DNA of 64,000 nt from an uncultured Colwellia sp. Its GTDB lineage: Bacteria > Pseudomonadota > Gammaproteobacteria > Enterobacterales > Alteromonadaceae. The notes under the pieces were generated by a model. That model was not told the DNA's origin. It saw only the letters and a list, made by a program, of their open reading frames with translations, and made no database searches. The stretch is taken from contig CAJXQJ010000009.1 in the NCBI GenBank assembly GCA_913058245.1, positions 62,001 to 126,000 of the forward strand, read 5' to 3'. Made by a program: the position numbers and the translations under genes. Positions 57,761 through 64,000 of this stretch are shown one piece after another. Positions within the stretch are counted from its first letter, which is position 1; each line of letters begins with the position of its first letter.

Positions 57761-58402
57761 TTACACTGATGCGCCAAAGCGTAATTCACGCTCTGCTTCA
57801 GTTAATGATGCTTGAAATGATTCACGTTCAAATAATTTAAGCATGTAAGATTTAAGTTCTTTAGAACCTTGGCCTTCAAGTTCAATGCCCATTACAGGTA
57901 AACGCCATAGTAATGGTGCTAAGTAACAATCAACTAAACTAAACTCTTCACTCATAAAGTATGGTGCTTCATTTAAAATCGGTGCAACACTTAATAAACT
58001 TTCTTTCAGCTCTTGGCGAGCTTTTGCAGCAGCATCAGCTGGGCCGTTATAAATTGTTTTTGCAAGACTGTACCAATCTTGCTCAATGCGATGCATCATT
58101 AAACGGCTACGTCCACGAGACACTGGGTACACCGGCATCAAAGGTGGATGAGGAAAACGCTCATCCAAGTATTCAATAATGATAGACGCTTCATAAAGCG
58201 CTAATTCACGATCGATAAGTGTTGGAACTGTTCCATATGGATTTAGGTCTAGTAAATCCTCAGGCAAATTGGCTAAGTCAACTAAATGGATGTCAACTCC
58301 AACACCCTTCTCTGCCAACACAATGCGTGTTTGATGACTGTACATATCATCTGCATGCGAATATAAAGTCATAACAGAGCGTTTGTTTGCGGCTATGGCC
58401 AT
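57761..58402 (-). CDS. sspA: Stringent starvation protein A
   Basis: This 213-residue glutathione-S-transferase-fold protein binds RNA polymerase in stress and stationary phase. The start MAIAANKRSVMTLYSHADDM at the ATG at 58402 has GGAGG close upstream; a longer frame to 58438 is not supported. The signature ERFPHPPLMPVYPV and the SLVDCYLAPLLWRLP segment are intact. It follows petC behind a terminator hairpin and precedes sspB, the standard order. Confidence 0.97.
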   Translation of the reverse strand: MAIAANKRSVMTLYSHADDMYSHQTRIVLAEKGVGVDIHLVDLANLPEDLLDLNPYGTVPTLIDRELALYEASIIIEYLDERFPHPPLMPVYPVSRGRSRLMMHRIEQDWYSLAKTIYNGPADAAAKARQELKESLLSVAPILNEAPYFMSEEFSLVDCYLAPLLWRLPVMGIELEGQGSKELKSYMLKLFERESFQASLTEAERELRFGASV

Positions 58403-58419
58403 AATGCCTCCAAAAATCT

Positions 58420-58455
58420 TAATAAAAAAAACTAACAAAGGGGGCCAAAGCCCCC
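58420..58455 (-). terminator. Terminator between petC and sspA
   Basis: On the minus strand, GGGGGC pairs with GCCCCC (58440-58445 with 58450-58455) around a 4-base loop, followed by a T-rich stretch ending in eight T residues. It follows petC by 44 bases and precedes the sspA ribosome-binding site, so sspAB probably relies on read-through or its own promoter. Confidence 0.6.
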
Positions 58456-58498
58456 ATTTAATATTTATAGCTTACACTGTTTTACAGATCATATGTAA

Positions 58499-59197
58499 TT
58501 AGTGTACATCTCTCCAATACTCTTTCTTCAATAAGTAAGAGAAGAATAGAAGGATGAATAGGAAACCAATTACCCAATAGCCCATATTTTCACGTTCAAG
58601 CTTGTTTGGTTCACCGGTGTACTCCAAGAAGTTGGTCAAATCACGAGCGAAGTTATCATACTCTTCGACTGTCATTGAACCACCTGTTGCTTCAGACAAA
58701 TTGCCATGCTCATCCATAGTGCGAACACCTTGAAGGTTTTGCAATACGTGTGGCATACCAACGTCTTTAAAGACTTTATTGTTAACACCAAACGGACGTT
58801 TTTCATCTACATAGAATGAACGTAAGTAAGTGTAAATCCAATCTGGGCTTCTAAAACGAGCTTCTAAAGTAAGGTCTGGTGGTGTGCTACCAAACCACTT
58901 CGCCGCTTCTTTTGGTGGCATAGTATTGGTAATATGGTCACCAACTTTTTCGCCAGTATACATATAGTTAGCTTTACCATCTTCGTCAGAAATACCAAGA
59001 TCAGCGAAAGTGCGGTTATAACGTTGATATTTTAACTGATGACAACCTAAACAATAATTAATATATGATTCAAAACCACGCTTAAGTGACTCTTTATCAG
59101 ATAAATCATTATTTGCTTTATCTAAATCTAAGCTTGGGCCAGCAGCAATTGCCAGCATAGGTAGTGCAGTAAGTACTGCTAAAATAAACTTTTTCAT
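58499..59197 (-). CDS. petC: Ubiquinol-cytochrome c reductase, cytochrome c1
   Basis: This 232-residue protein has a signal peptide (about residues 1-19), the haem c motif CLGCH (Cys49, Cys52, His53) and a C-terminal membrane anchor (about 207-225, YWVIGFLFILLFFSYLL). Cytochrome c1 passes electrons from the Rieske centre to soluble cytochrome c in the bc1 complex. Its start codon overlaps the petB stop by one base. Confidence 0.96.
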   Translation of the reverse strand: MKKFILAVLTALPMLAIAAGPSLDLDKANNDLSDKESLKRGFESYINYCLGCHQLKYQRYNRTFADLGISDEDGKANYMYTGEKVGDHITNTMPPKEAAKWFGSTPPDLTLEARFRSPDWIYTYLRSFYVDEKRPFGVNNKVFKDVGMPHVLQNLQGVRTMDEHGNLSEATGGSMTVEEYDNFARDLTNFLEYTGEPNKLERENMGYWVIGFLFILLFFSYLLKKEYWRDVH

Positions 59198-60462
59198 TAT
59201 CCTGTCACCCTCTCTGGAACTGGCTTAGTTTTTTCGTTTTTACTGTAAACCCACAGAGCAACAAAGAAGCCAAAGTAACCAAAACTTGCAATTGTACCTA
59301 TTAAATTATTAAGCGGCGTGGCAGCTTTAGTACCAAGAATACCTAAAATAATAAAACAAATAGCAAATTGAATAAGGTTTACTGTATGAGCAGTACAACG
59401 GTAGCGTAATGACTTAACCGTACCACGGTCAAACCATGGCAACATGAATAGTGCAATAATAGCGCCAAACATACCTACAGCACCTAATAACTTGTCAGGA
59501 ATAATACGTAAGATGGTATAAAACGGACCAAAGTACCAAACTGGTGCAATGTGCTCAGGCGTTTTCAAACCGTTTGCTGGCTCAAAGTTTGGCGCCTCAA
59601 TAAAGTAACCGCCACCTTCAGGTGCAAAAAACATTACCCAACAAAATACAATTAGGAATATAACAACAGCAACTAAATCTTTTACTGTGTAATAAGGGTG
59701 GAAAGGAATTGCATCAACAATATCGTATTTTTTAGTATATTGCTCATGGAAAGTAAATTTACTTTGCTCTTCAGGAGGAACACTACCTTTAGGCTTTTTA
59801 ATGCTTGTGCCATCAGGGTTATTTGAACCTACTTCATGTAGCGCAAGGATATGTAAAAACACTAATACAACTAGCACTAGTGGTAAGGCAATAACATGTA
59901 AAGCAAAGAAACGGTTTAATGTTGCGCCAGAGATAACGTAATCACCACGTATCCATAACGTTAAGTCATCACCAATTACTGGAATCGCACCGAAAATTGA
60001 AATAATAACTTGTGCCCCCCAATACGACATATTACCCCAAGGTAATAAGTAGCCCATGAATGCTTCAGCCATTAACACTAAGAAAATTAACATACCAAAC
60101 AACCACAGTAATTCACGAGGTTTTTGGTAAGAACCGTACATCATGCCACGGAACATGTGCATGTACACAACGACGAAGAATGCTGATGCACCCGTTGAAT
60201 GCATATAACGTAACAACCAACCGTAATCGACATCACGCATGATGTATTCTACAGAAGCAAACGCACCGTCACCTGATGGTTCATAGTTCATTGTTAACCA
60301 AACACCAGTTAACAATTGGTTGACTAAAACAACACTCGCTAAAATACCGAAAACATACCAAAAGTTGAAGTTCTTTGGTGCTGGGTATTGTACCGCATGC
60401 TTGTTCATTGCATCCATTAAAGGTAGACGCTGTTCAATCCAAGCCATTAAGTTAGAAAACAT
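59197..60462 (-). CDS. petB: Ubiquinol-cytochrome c reductase, cytochrome b
   Basis: This 421-residue integral membrane protein of the bc1 complex carries two b haems and the quinone sites. The haem-binding histidine pairs are visible (RYMHSTGASAFF, YMHMFRGM, FFALHVIALP and FLHILALHEVGSNNP), as is the Qo-site PEW-type segment PVWYFGPFY (reading PVW). It overlaps petA and petC by one base each, indicating tight coupling. Confidence 0.97.
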   Translation of the reverse strand: MFSNLMAWIEQRLPLMDAMNKHAVQYPAPKNFNFWYVFGILASVVLVNQLLTGVWLTMNYEPSGDGAFASVEYIMRDVDYGWLLRYMHSTGASAFFVVVYMHMFRGMMYGSYQKPRELLWLFGMLIFLVLMAEAFMGYLLPWGNMSYWGAQVIISIFGAIPVIGDDLTLWIRGDYVISGATLNRFFALHVIALPLVLVVLVFLHILALHEVGSNNPDGTSIKKPKGSVPPEEQSKFTFHEQYTKKYDIVDAIPFHPYYTVKDLVAVVIFLIVFCWVMFFAPEGGGYFIEAPNFEPANGLKTPEHIAPVWYFGPFYTILRIIPDKLLGAVGMFGAIIALFMLPWFDRGTVKSLRYRCTAHTVNLIQFAICFIILGILGTKAATPLNNLIGTIASFGYFGFFVALWVYSKNEKTKPVPERVTG

Positions 60463-61052
60463 TATGCCTCTCCTTCAGCTACACCAATTAGCAAGGTGTC
60501 ATCGTTAGGGAATGAATGATCTGGAACCATTAGGTTTGTTGGCGCAGGAACGCCTTGGAATACTCGGCCAGCCATATCAAATTTAGAACCATGACATGGA
60601 CAGAAGAAACCGTTTTTCACGCCTTCAACGTGCTGATCAAAATCACCTTTATGATATGTTGGTGCACAACCTAAGTGAGTACAAACACCGAGCGCAACCA
60701 TATATTCAGGCTTAATTGAACGATATGCGTTAGTTGCGTATACCGGCTGTTGAGGAACTTCAGAATTAGGGTCTCTTAGCTCATCATCGTGTGCACTTAA
60801 ATTCGCAAGAACTTCTTCAGTTCTACGCACAACATATACTGGCTTACCGCGCCACTCAGCACGAATTAATTGACCAGGCTCTATTTTACTTACATTGACT
60901 TCAACCGGTGCACCGGCAGCTTTCGCACGCGCACTTGGGTTCCAAGATCCAATGAAAGGCACAGCCACACCGACAACACCAACACCACCAACTACCGAAG
61001 TAGCCGCAGTTAAAAAGCGTCGACGGCCGTTGTTAACGGGCGCATTGCTCAT
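60462..61052 (-). CDS. petA: Ubiquinol-cytochrome c reductase, Rieske iron-sulphur subunit
   Basis: This 196-residue protein has a twin-arginine type N-terminus (NNGRRRFLTAAT), a single membrane helix (about residues 16-34) and the Rieske domain. The [2Fe-2S] ligands are in CTHLGC (Cys124, His126) and CPCHGS (Cys151, His154), with Cys129 and Cys153 forming the usual disulphide. It is the first gene of petABC. Confidence 0.97.
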   Translation of the reverse strand: MSNAPVNNGRRRFLTAATSVVGGVGVVGVAVPFIGSWNPSARAKAAGAPVEVNVSKIEPGQLIRAEWRGKPVYVVRRTEEVLANLSAHDDELRDPNSEVPQQPVYATNAYRSIKPEYMVALGVCTHLGCAPTYHKGDFDQHVEGVKNGFFCPCHGSKFDMAGRVFQGVPAPTNLMVPDHSFPNDDTLLIGVAEGEA

Positions 61053-61258
61053 CCAAACTCTCCAATTATTATCTAGCTAAAACAACAACACATGACTAAG
61101 AAATACACTTGGCCATCGTGAAGATTGCTGATTGACTAAATCAACGACAAAAAAATTGCTCTGATGATAAAGAAAACCCCTGTTTTTTACAAGGAAATTC
61201 CCCTTTTCAGCAGCTGTTTATGCAAATAAAAGTCAATTGGCAATCGTGAATGACAGTA

Positions 61259-61277
61259 AATAAAAACAATTCTCATT
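61259..61277. promoter_or_regulatory. Fur-box-like sequence upstream of petA
   Basis: Read on the minus strand, AATGAGAATTGTTTTTATT matches the left half of the classical Fur palindrome (AATGAGAAT) completely and the right half in 6 of 9 bases. It lies about 207 bases upstream of the petA start codon. Iron control of the iron-rich bc1 complex would make sense, but the distance and the AT-rich background make this tentative. Confidence 0.3.
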
Positions 61278-61452
61278 TATAGTGATACTGTCATACTTAC
61301 TGTTAATTCAAATTTAACAAAATCTTTAAATTTACAGACGACTTAGCGAATTGATTTCGATACGTCAGCAATAATTACGCTGATATTTGCCAGCATGAAT
61401 TTTACGAAGAAAAATAAAAATCAATGATGACATCAATCAAATTTTTGACATA

Positions 61453-61478
61453 AAAAAACCGGCAAAAGCCGGTTTTTT
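61453..61478 (-). terminator. Terminator after rpsI
   Basis: A perfect 11-base stem (61453-61463 with 61468-61478), CCGGC/GCCGG flanked by A and T runs, has the loop AAAA. It lies 21 bases past the rpsI stop codon and ends the rplM-rpsI transcript. Confidence 0.85.
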
Positions 61479-61498
61479 GAAATCGTATAACGTAAATA

Positions 61499-61891
61499 TT
61501 AACGTTTTGAGAATTGTGGACGCTTACGCGCTTTGTGTAAACCAACTTTCTTACGTTCAACTTTACGAGCATCACGAGTAACGAAACCAGCTTGACGTAG
61601 AGGGCTACGTAAAGTTTCATCAAACTCCATTAATGCACGAGTAATACCGTGACGAATTGCACCAGCTTGACCAGAAATACCACCACCAACTACAGTGATG
61701 TTAAAGTCAAACTTTTCTAACATTTCAACTAACTCTAATGGTTGACGAACTACCATACGGGCAGTTTCGCGACCGAAGTATACAGAGATGTCACGATTGT
61801 TAATTGTGATTGCACCGTTACCAGCTTTCATGAACACACGAGCAGTTGAGCTCTTGCGACGACCAGTACCGTAATATTGATTATCAGCCAT
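61499..61891 (-). CDS. rpsI: 30S ribosomal protein S9
   Basis: This 130-residue protein starts [20 protein letters not shown] and ends with the canonical KRPQFSKR, whose C-terminal Lys-Arg contacts tRNA in the P site. It follows rplM by 3 bases, the standard L13-S9 operon. Confidence 0.98.
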   Translation of the reverse strand: MADNQYYGTGRRKSSTARVFMKAGNGAITINNRDISVYFGRETARMVVRQPLELVEMLEKFDFNITVVGGGISGQAGAIRHGITRALMEFDETLRSPLRQAGFVTRDARKVERKKVGLHKARKRPQFSKR

Positions 61892-61894
61892 TGC

Positions 61895-62323
61895 TTAAAG
61901 CTCCAAAAGTTGTGGTTGTTGTGCAGTATGCTTATGCTCAGTACCCGCGTAAACTTTAAGCTTACGGAACATTTCGCGACCTAAAGGACCTTTAGGTAAC
62001 ATACCCTTAACTGCAAATTCAATTGCACGCTCTGGCGCTTTTTCAATTAGCTTTTCAAAGCTAATTTGCTTAAGACCGCCAACAAATTCTGTATGCGAGT
62101 AGTAAATTTTACCTTTCGCTTTATTACCAGTTACTTTAACTTTTTCAGCATTGATAACAACGATGTAATCGCCAGTATCTACGTGAGGAGTGTATTCTGG
62201 TTTATGCTTACCGCGTAAACGGCTTGCAATTTCAGTAGCGATACGACCTAAAGTTTTATCTTCGGCGTCCACTAAGAACCATTCGCGTTGTACGCTTTCT
62301 GGTTTAGCTACAAAAGTTTTCAT
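61895..62323 (-). CDS. rplM: 50S ribosomal protein L13
   Basis: This 142-residue protein starts [20 protein letters not shown] at the ATG at 62323, matching the standard length; an ATG-led extension of four codons is not needed. The motifs [20 protein letters not shown] and [10 protein letters not shown] are present. The L13 leader is autoregulated in other gammaproteobacteria, and a leader of about 150 bases is available here. Confidence 0.97.
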   Translation of the reverse strand: MKTFVAKPESVQREWFLVDAEDKTLGRIATEIASRLRGKHKPEYTPHVDTGDYIVVINAEKVKVTGNKAKGKIYYSHTEFVGGLKQISFEKLIEKAPERAIEFAVKGMLPKGPLGREMFRKLKVYAGTEHKHTAQQPQLLEL

Positions 62324-62477
62324 TAAAAAACCCAATTTTAAAAAATGTTACTTAAATAATAACCCAAGAAAACCTTAGATTATCCGTTATAAAGACTACG
62401 CCATTGCCCCTTCGAGCATCGAGTCCCTTGCAGATTCTCTGGAAAAAGAATAAGCATTTGTAACGTAGGGAGCGCGG

Positions 62478-62483
62478 ATTATA
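62478..62483 (-). promoter_or_regulatory. -10 element of the rplM-rpsI promoter
   Basis: On the minus strand this is a consensus TATAAT followed at once by CCGCGC, a GC-rich discriminator typical of growth-rate-controlled ribosomal promoters. The -35 is poor (GTGATC at 17 bases). It lies about 155 bases upstream of rplM. Confidence 0.5.
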
Positions 62484-62591
62484 CAGAAGAACTTATTAAA
62501 GATCACGCCTATTTTTTAATCTTTTTACTAATTTCAACATAAATAGCAAGCAAAGTTGAAAATCACGGTTTTCTTCAGCGTATTTATATCG

Positions 62592-63707
62592 TTAAGGTAA
62601 GTGTTCGCTAGCCAGGTAATCATGCGACTGCATTTCTTGTAACCGACTTAAACAACGCTTAAACTCAAAACTTAAATTACCTTCGGTATAGAGTTCCTCT
62701 AAGGCAACTTCAGCCGACATAATCAATTTAACATTGCGTTCGTAAAATTCATCAACCAAGGCAATAAAACGGCGAGTGCTATCATCACTATCACGGCCCA
62801 TTTGCGTAACATTTGCTAATAACACCGTATGATATAAACGGCTTAATTCCATGTAATCACTTTGACTGCGCGCCGATTCACACAAGGTAGAAAATTCAAA
62901 ATGAATCACACCGTCCGACTCTTGTACCGTAGTTAGTTCCCGGTTATTAACTTCAATAACTTTACCGACTGCACCGGCTTCAACGGAAAGCTGCTTAAAA
63001 TAGTGATTTAAGTTTTCACTTGCCTGTTGATCTAACGGAAAATGGAATATTTCTGCTTGCTCAAGCGTCCTAAGGCGATAATCAACGCCGCTATCAACAT
63101 TAACAATATCGCAATGAGCATTAATTAGCTTTATCGCTGGTAAAAAACGCTCACGTTGCAAGCCATTTCGATAAAGTTCGTCAGGAATAATATTTGATGT
63201 TGCTACCAGTGTGACATTGTGGGCGAAAAGTTCTTCAAATAATGCCCCTAAAATCATGGCATCGGTGATATCTGAAACAAAAAACTCGTCAAAACAAATA
63301 ATACAAGTTTCATTAGCAAAACGTTTCGCGATAATTTTTAACGGATCAGATTGACCATGTAATGTTTTCAATTCTTCATGTACACGGTGCATAAAGCGGT
63401 GAAAATGCACTCGCACTTTATTTTCAAAAGGTAAACAATCATAGAAGGTATCTACAAGGTAGGTCTTTCCACGGCCAACCCCTCCCCAAAAGTACAAGCC
63501 GGTAATTGCCTTACGCTCTGATTTTGCCACCACACGTTTCCAGCGATTAAGTACCTTTTTAAAGCCAGTAACAGGCAATGGTTTACTTATTAAGTCGTCA
63601 TATAAACGTTGTAGATTTTTAACTGCATGTTCTTGAGCAGCATCAAAGAGAAAATCATCTCGTGTTAAATCTTGGTTATACTTCTCAATAGGGGATAATT
63701 TAATCAT
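62592..63707 (-). CDS. zapE: Cell division ATPase ZapE (AFG1 family)
   Basis: This 371-residue P-loop ATPase associates with the Z-ring and is needed under anaerobic or stress conditions in E. coli. Walker A is GGVGRGKT (residues 75-82) and Walker B is CFDEFFVSD. The N-terminus SPIEKYNQDLTRDDFLFDA fits the family. It is divergent from zapG and upstream of rplM-rpsI, the usual arrangement. Confidence 0.95.
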   Translation of the reverse strand: MIKLSPIEKYNQDLTRDDFLFDAAQEHAVKNLQRLYDDLISKPLPVTGFKKVLNRWKRVVAKSERKAITGLYFWGGVGRGKTYLVDTFYDCLPFENKVRVHFHRFMHRVHEELKTLHGQSDPLKIIAKRFANETCIICFDEFFVSDITDAMILGALFEELFAHNVTLVATSNIIPDELYRNGLQRERFLPAIKLINAHCDIVNVDSGVDYRLRTLEQAEIFHFPLDQQASENLNHYFKQLSVEAGAVGKVIEVNNRELTTVQESDGVIHFEFSTLCESARSQSDYMELSRLYHTVLLANVTQMGRDSDDSTRRFIALVDEFYERNVKLIMSAEVALEELYTEGNLSFEFKRCLSRLQEMQSHDYLASEHLP

Positions 63708-63907
63708 TAAACAACCGTTTAGTTAGTAACTTATTTTGTTTTCTTCGTACGTTTGCACAAACTACGCTTGAAAAATAGTTTTTTGCAAATATATTCACTA
63801 GGTAAGTAGCGTGAAGCACGTTATATTGAATTATACCAAGTGGAATTCTTGGTATTAAAGGTTATTTTCTCTAATTTTTTCCATGAATACAATGAAGGTA
63901 AAGAAAT

Positions 63908-64000
63908 ATGAATTTTGTTTTAGGATTAGGAATATTTATCGTTGGTGCCATCGTCGGTTTTATTGCCAACAAAATGCTTTTCGCATCATCTCAAGAAACC
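63908..64000 (+). CDS. zapG: ZapG/YhcB (DUF1043), N-terminal fragment (runs off the right edge)
   Basis: The first 31 codons start MNFVLGLGIFIVGAIVGFIA, a single N-terminal membrane segment as in YhcB/ZapG, with AAGG 9 bases ahead of the ATG. YhcB/ZapG links envelope synthesis and division, and its gene is normally divergent from zapE, as here. The rest is outside the window, so the identity rests on position and the membrane helix. Confidence 0.65.
   Translation, partial: MNFVLGLGIFIVGAIVGFIANKMLFASSQET

Larger units (their letters stand above)
61053..61498. other. 446-base intergenic region between petA and rpsI
   Basis: The region upstream of petA carries the petABC promoter region, a Fur-box-like sequence at 61259-61277, and the rpsI terminator at 61453-61478. 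No ORF in it looks real: an overlapping 73-residue frame at 61402-61623 is a shadow of rpsI. The rest is AT-rich, with no repeat noticed. Confidence 0.6.

Noticed and set aside
61402..61623. A 73-residue minus-strand ORF overlapping the rpsI end
   Set aside because: It is mostly a shadow of rpsI in another frame and runs through its terminator.

Overview
The window is AT-rich, densely coded chromosomal DNA from a marine gammaproteobacterium of the order Alteromonadales. The best fit is a Colwelliaceae-like organism (Colwellia/Thalassotalea type). This rests on protein resemblance and gene order, not on a database search: a full MSHA pilus cluster next to a csrD/mshH homologue, a PEP-CTERM protein, motX beside rnr, and the rplM-rpsI-petABC-sspAB order. 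No rRNA, tRNA, insertion sequence, prophage or CRISPR array was seen.

Layout. 1-10 kb (minus strand): a conserved envelope and housekeeping block read as mreB-mreC-mreD-maf-rng-yhdP-nitrilase-tldD, with tldD running off the left edge. 10.2-30.4 kb (minus): the MSHA type IV pilus locus in the order mshI, mshI2, J, K, L, M, N, E, G, F, B, A, a second MshA-like pilin, C, D, O, P, then a PEP-CTERM gene, then mshQ. 30.5-33.3 kb: a PLP-dependent deaminase-like gene on the plus strand and csrD (mshH), which overlap tail to tail. 33.5-35.1 kb (minus): rpsF-priB-rpsR-rplI with a recognisable promoter and leader hairpin. 35.4-37.3 kb: a chemoreceptor. 37.3-41.4 kb (minus): rlmB, rnr and motX. 41.6-43.9 kb (plus): a GGDEF diguanylate cyclase followed by an HD-GYP phosphodiesterase. 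44-48.3 kb (minus): an RND pump and its adaptor. 48.4-50.3 kb: a metallo-beta-lactamase-fold hydrolase divergent from a tetR gene, with two repeated operator-like sites between them. 50.4-54.7 kb: erpA, a coiled-coil membrane protein, a CLC chloride protein translationally coupled to hemJ, and a periplasmic binding-like protein. 54.8-57.2 kb: pyrB and hemL. 57.3-62.3 kb (minus): rplM-rpsI, petABC and sspAB. 62.6-64 kb: zapE and the first codons of zapG.

How it works together. The most coherent system is surface attachment. The MSHA machine includes an extension ATPase with N-terminal MshEN repeats, a family known to bind c-di-GMP. The window also encodes a degenerate GGDEF/EAL protein (CsrD/MshH), an apparently active diguanylate cyclase and an HD-GYP phosphodiesterase, together with MotX and a chemoreceptor. 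This suggests a switch between swimming and attachment. The unusual points are the PEP-CTERM gene inside the pilus locus between mshP and mshQ, an extra MshA-like pilin behind a terminator hairpin, a duplicated LamG module in MshQ, and a CLC protein whose internal proton-pathway glutamate appears to be valine. I did not find a clearly novel multi-gene defence or mobile system; most of the window is conserved core genome.
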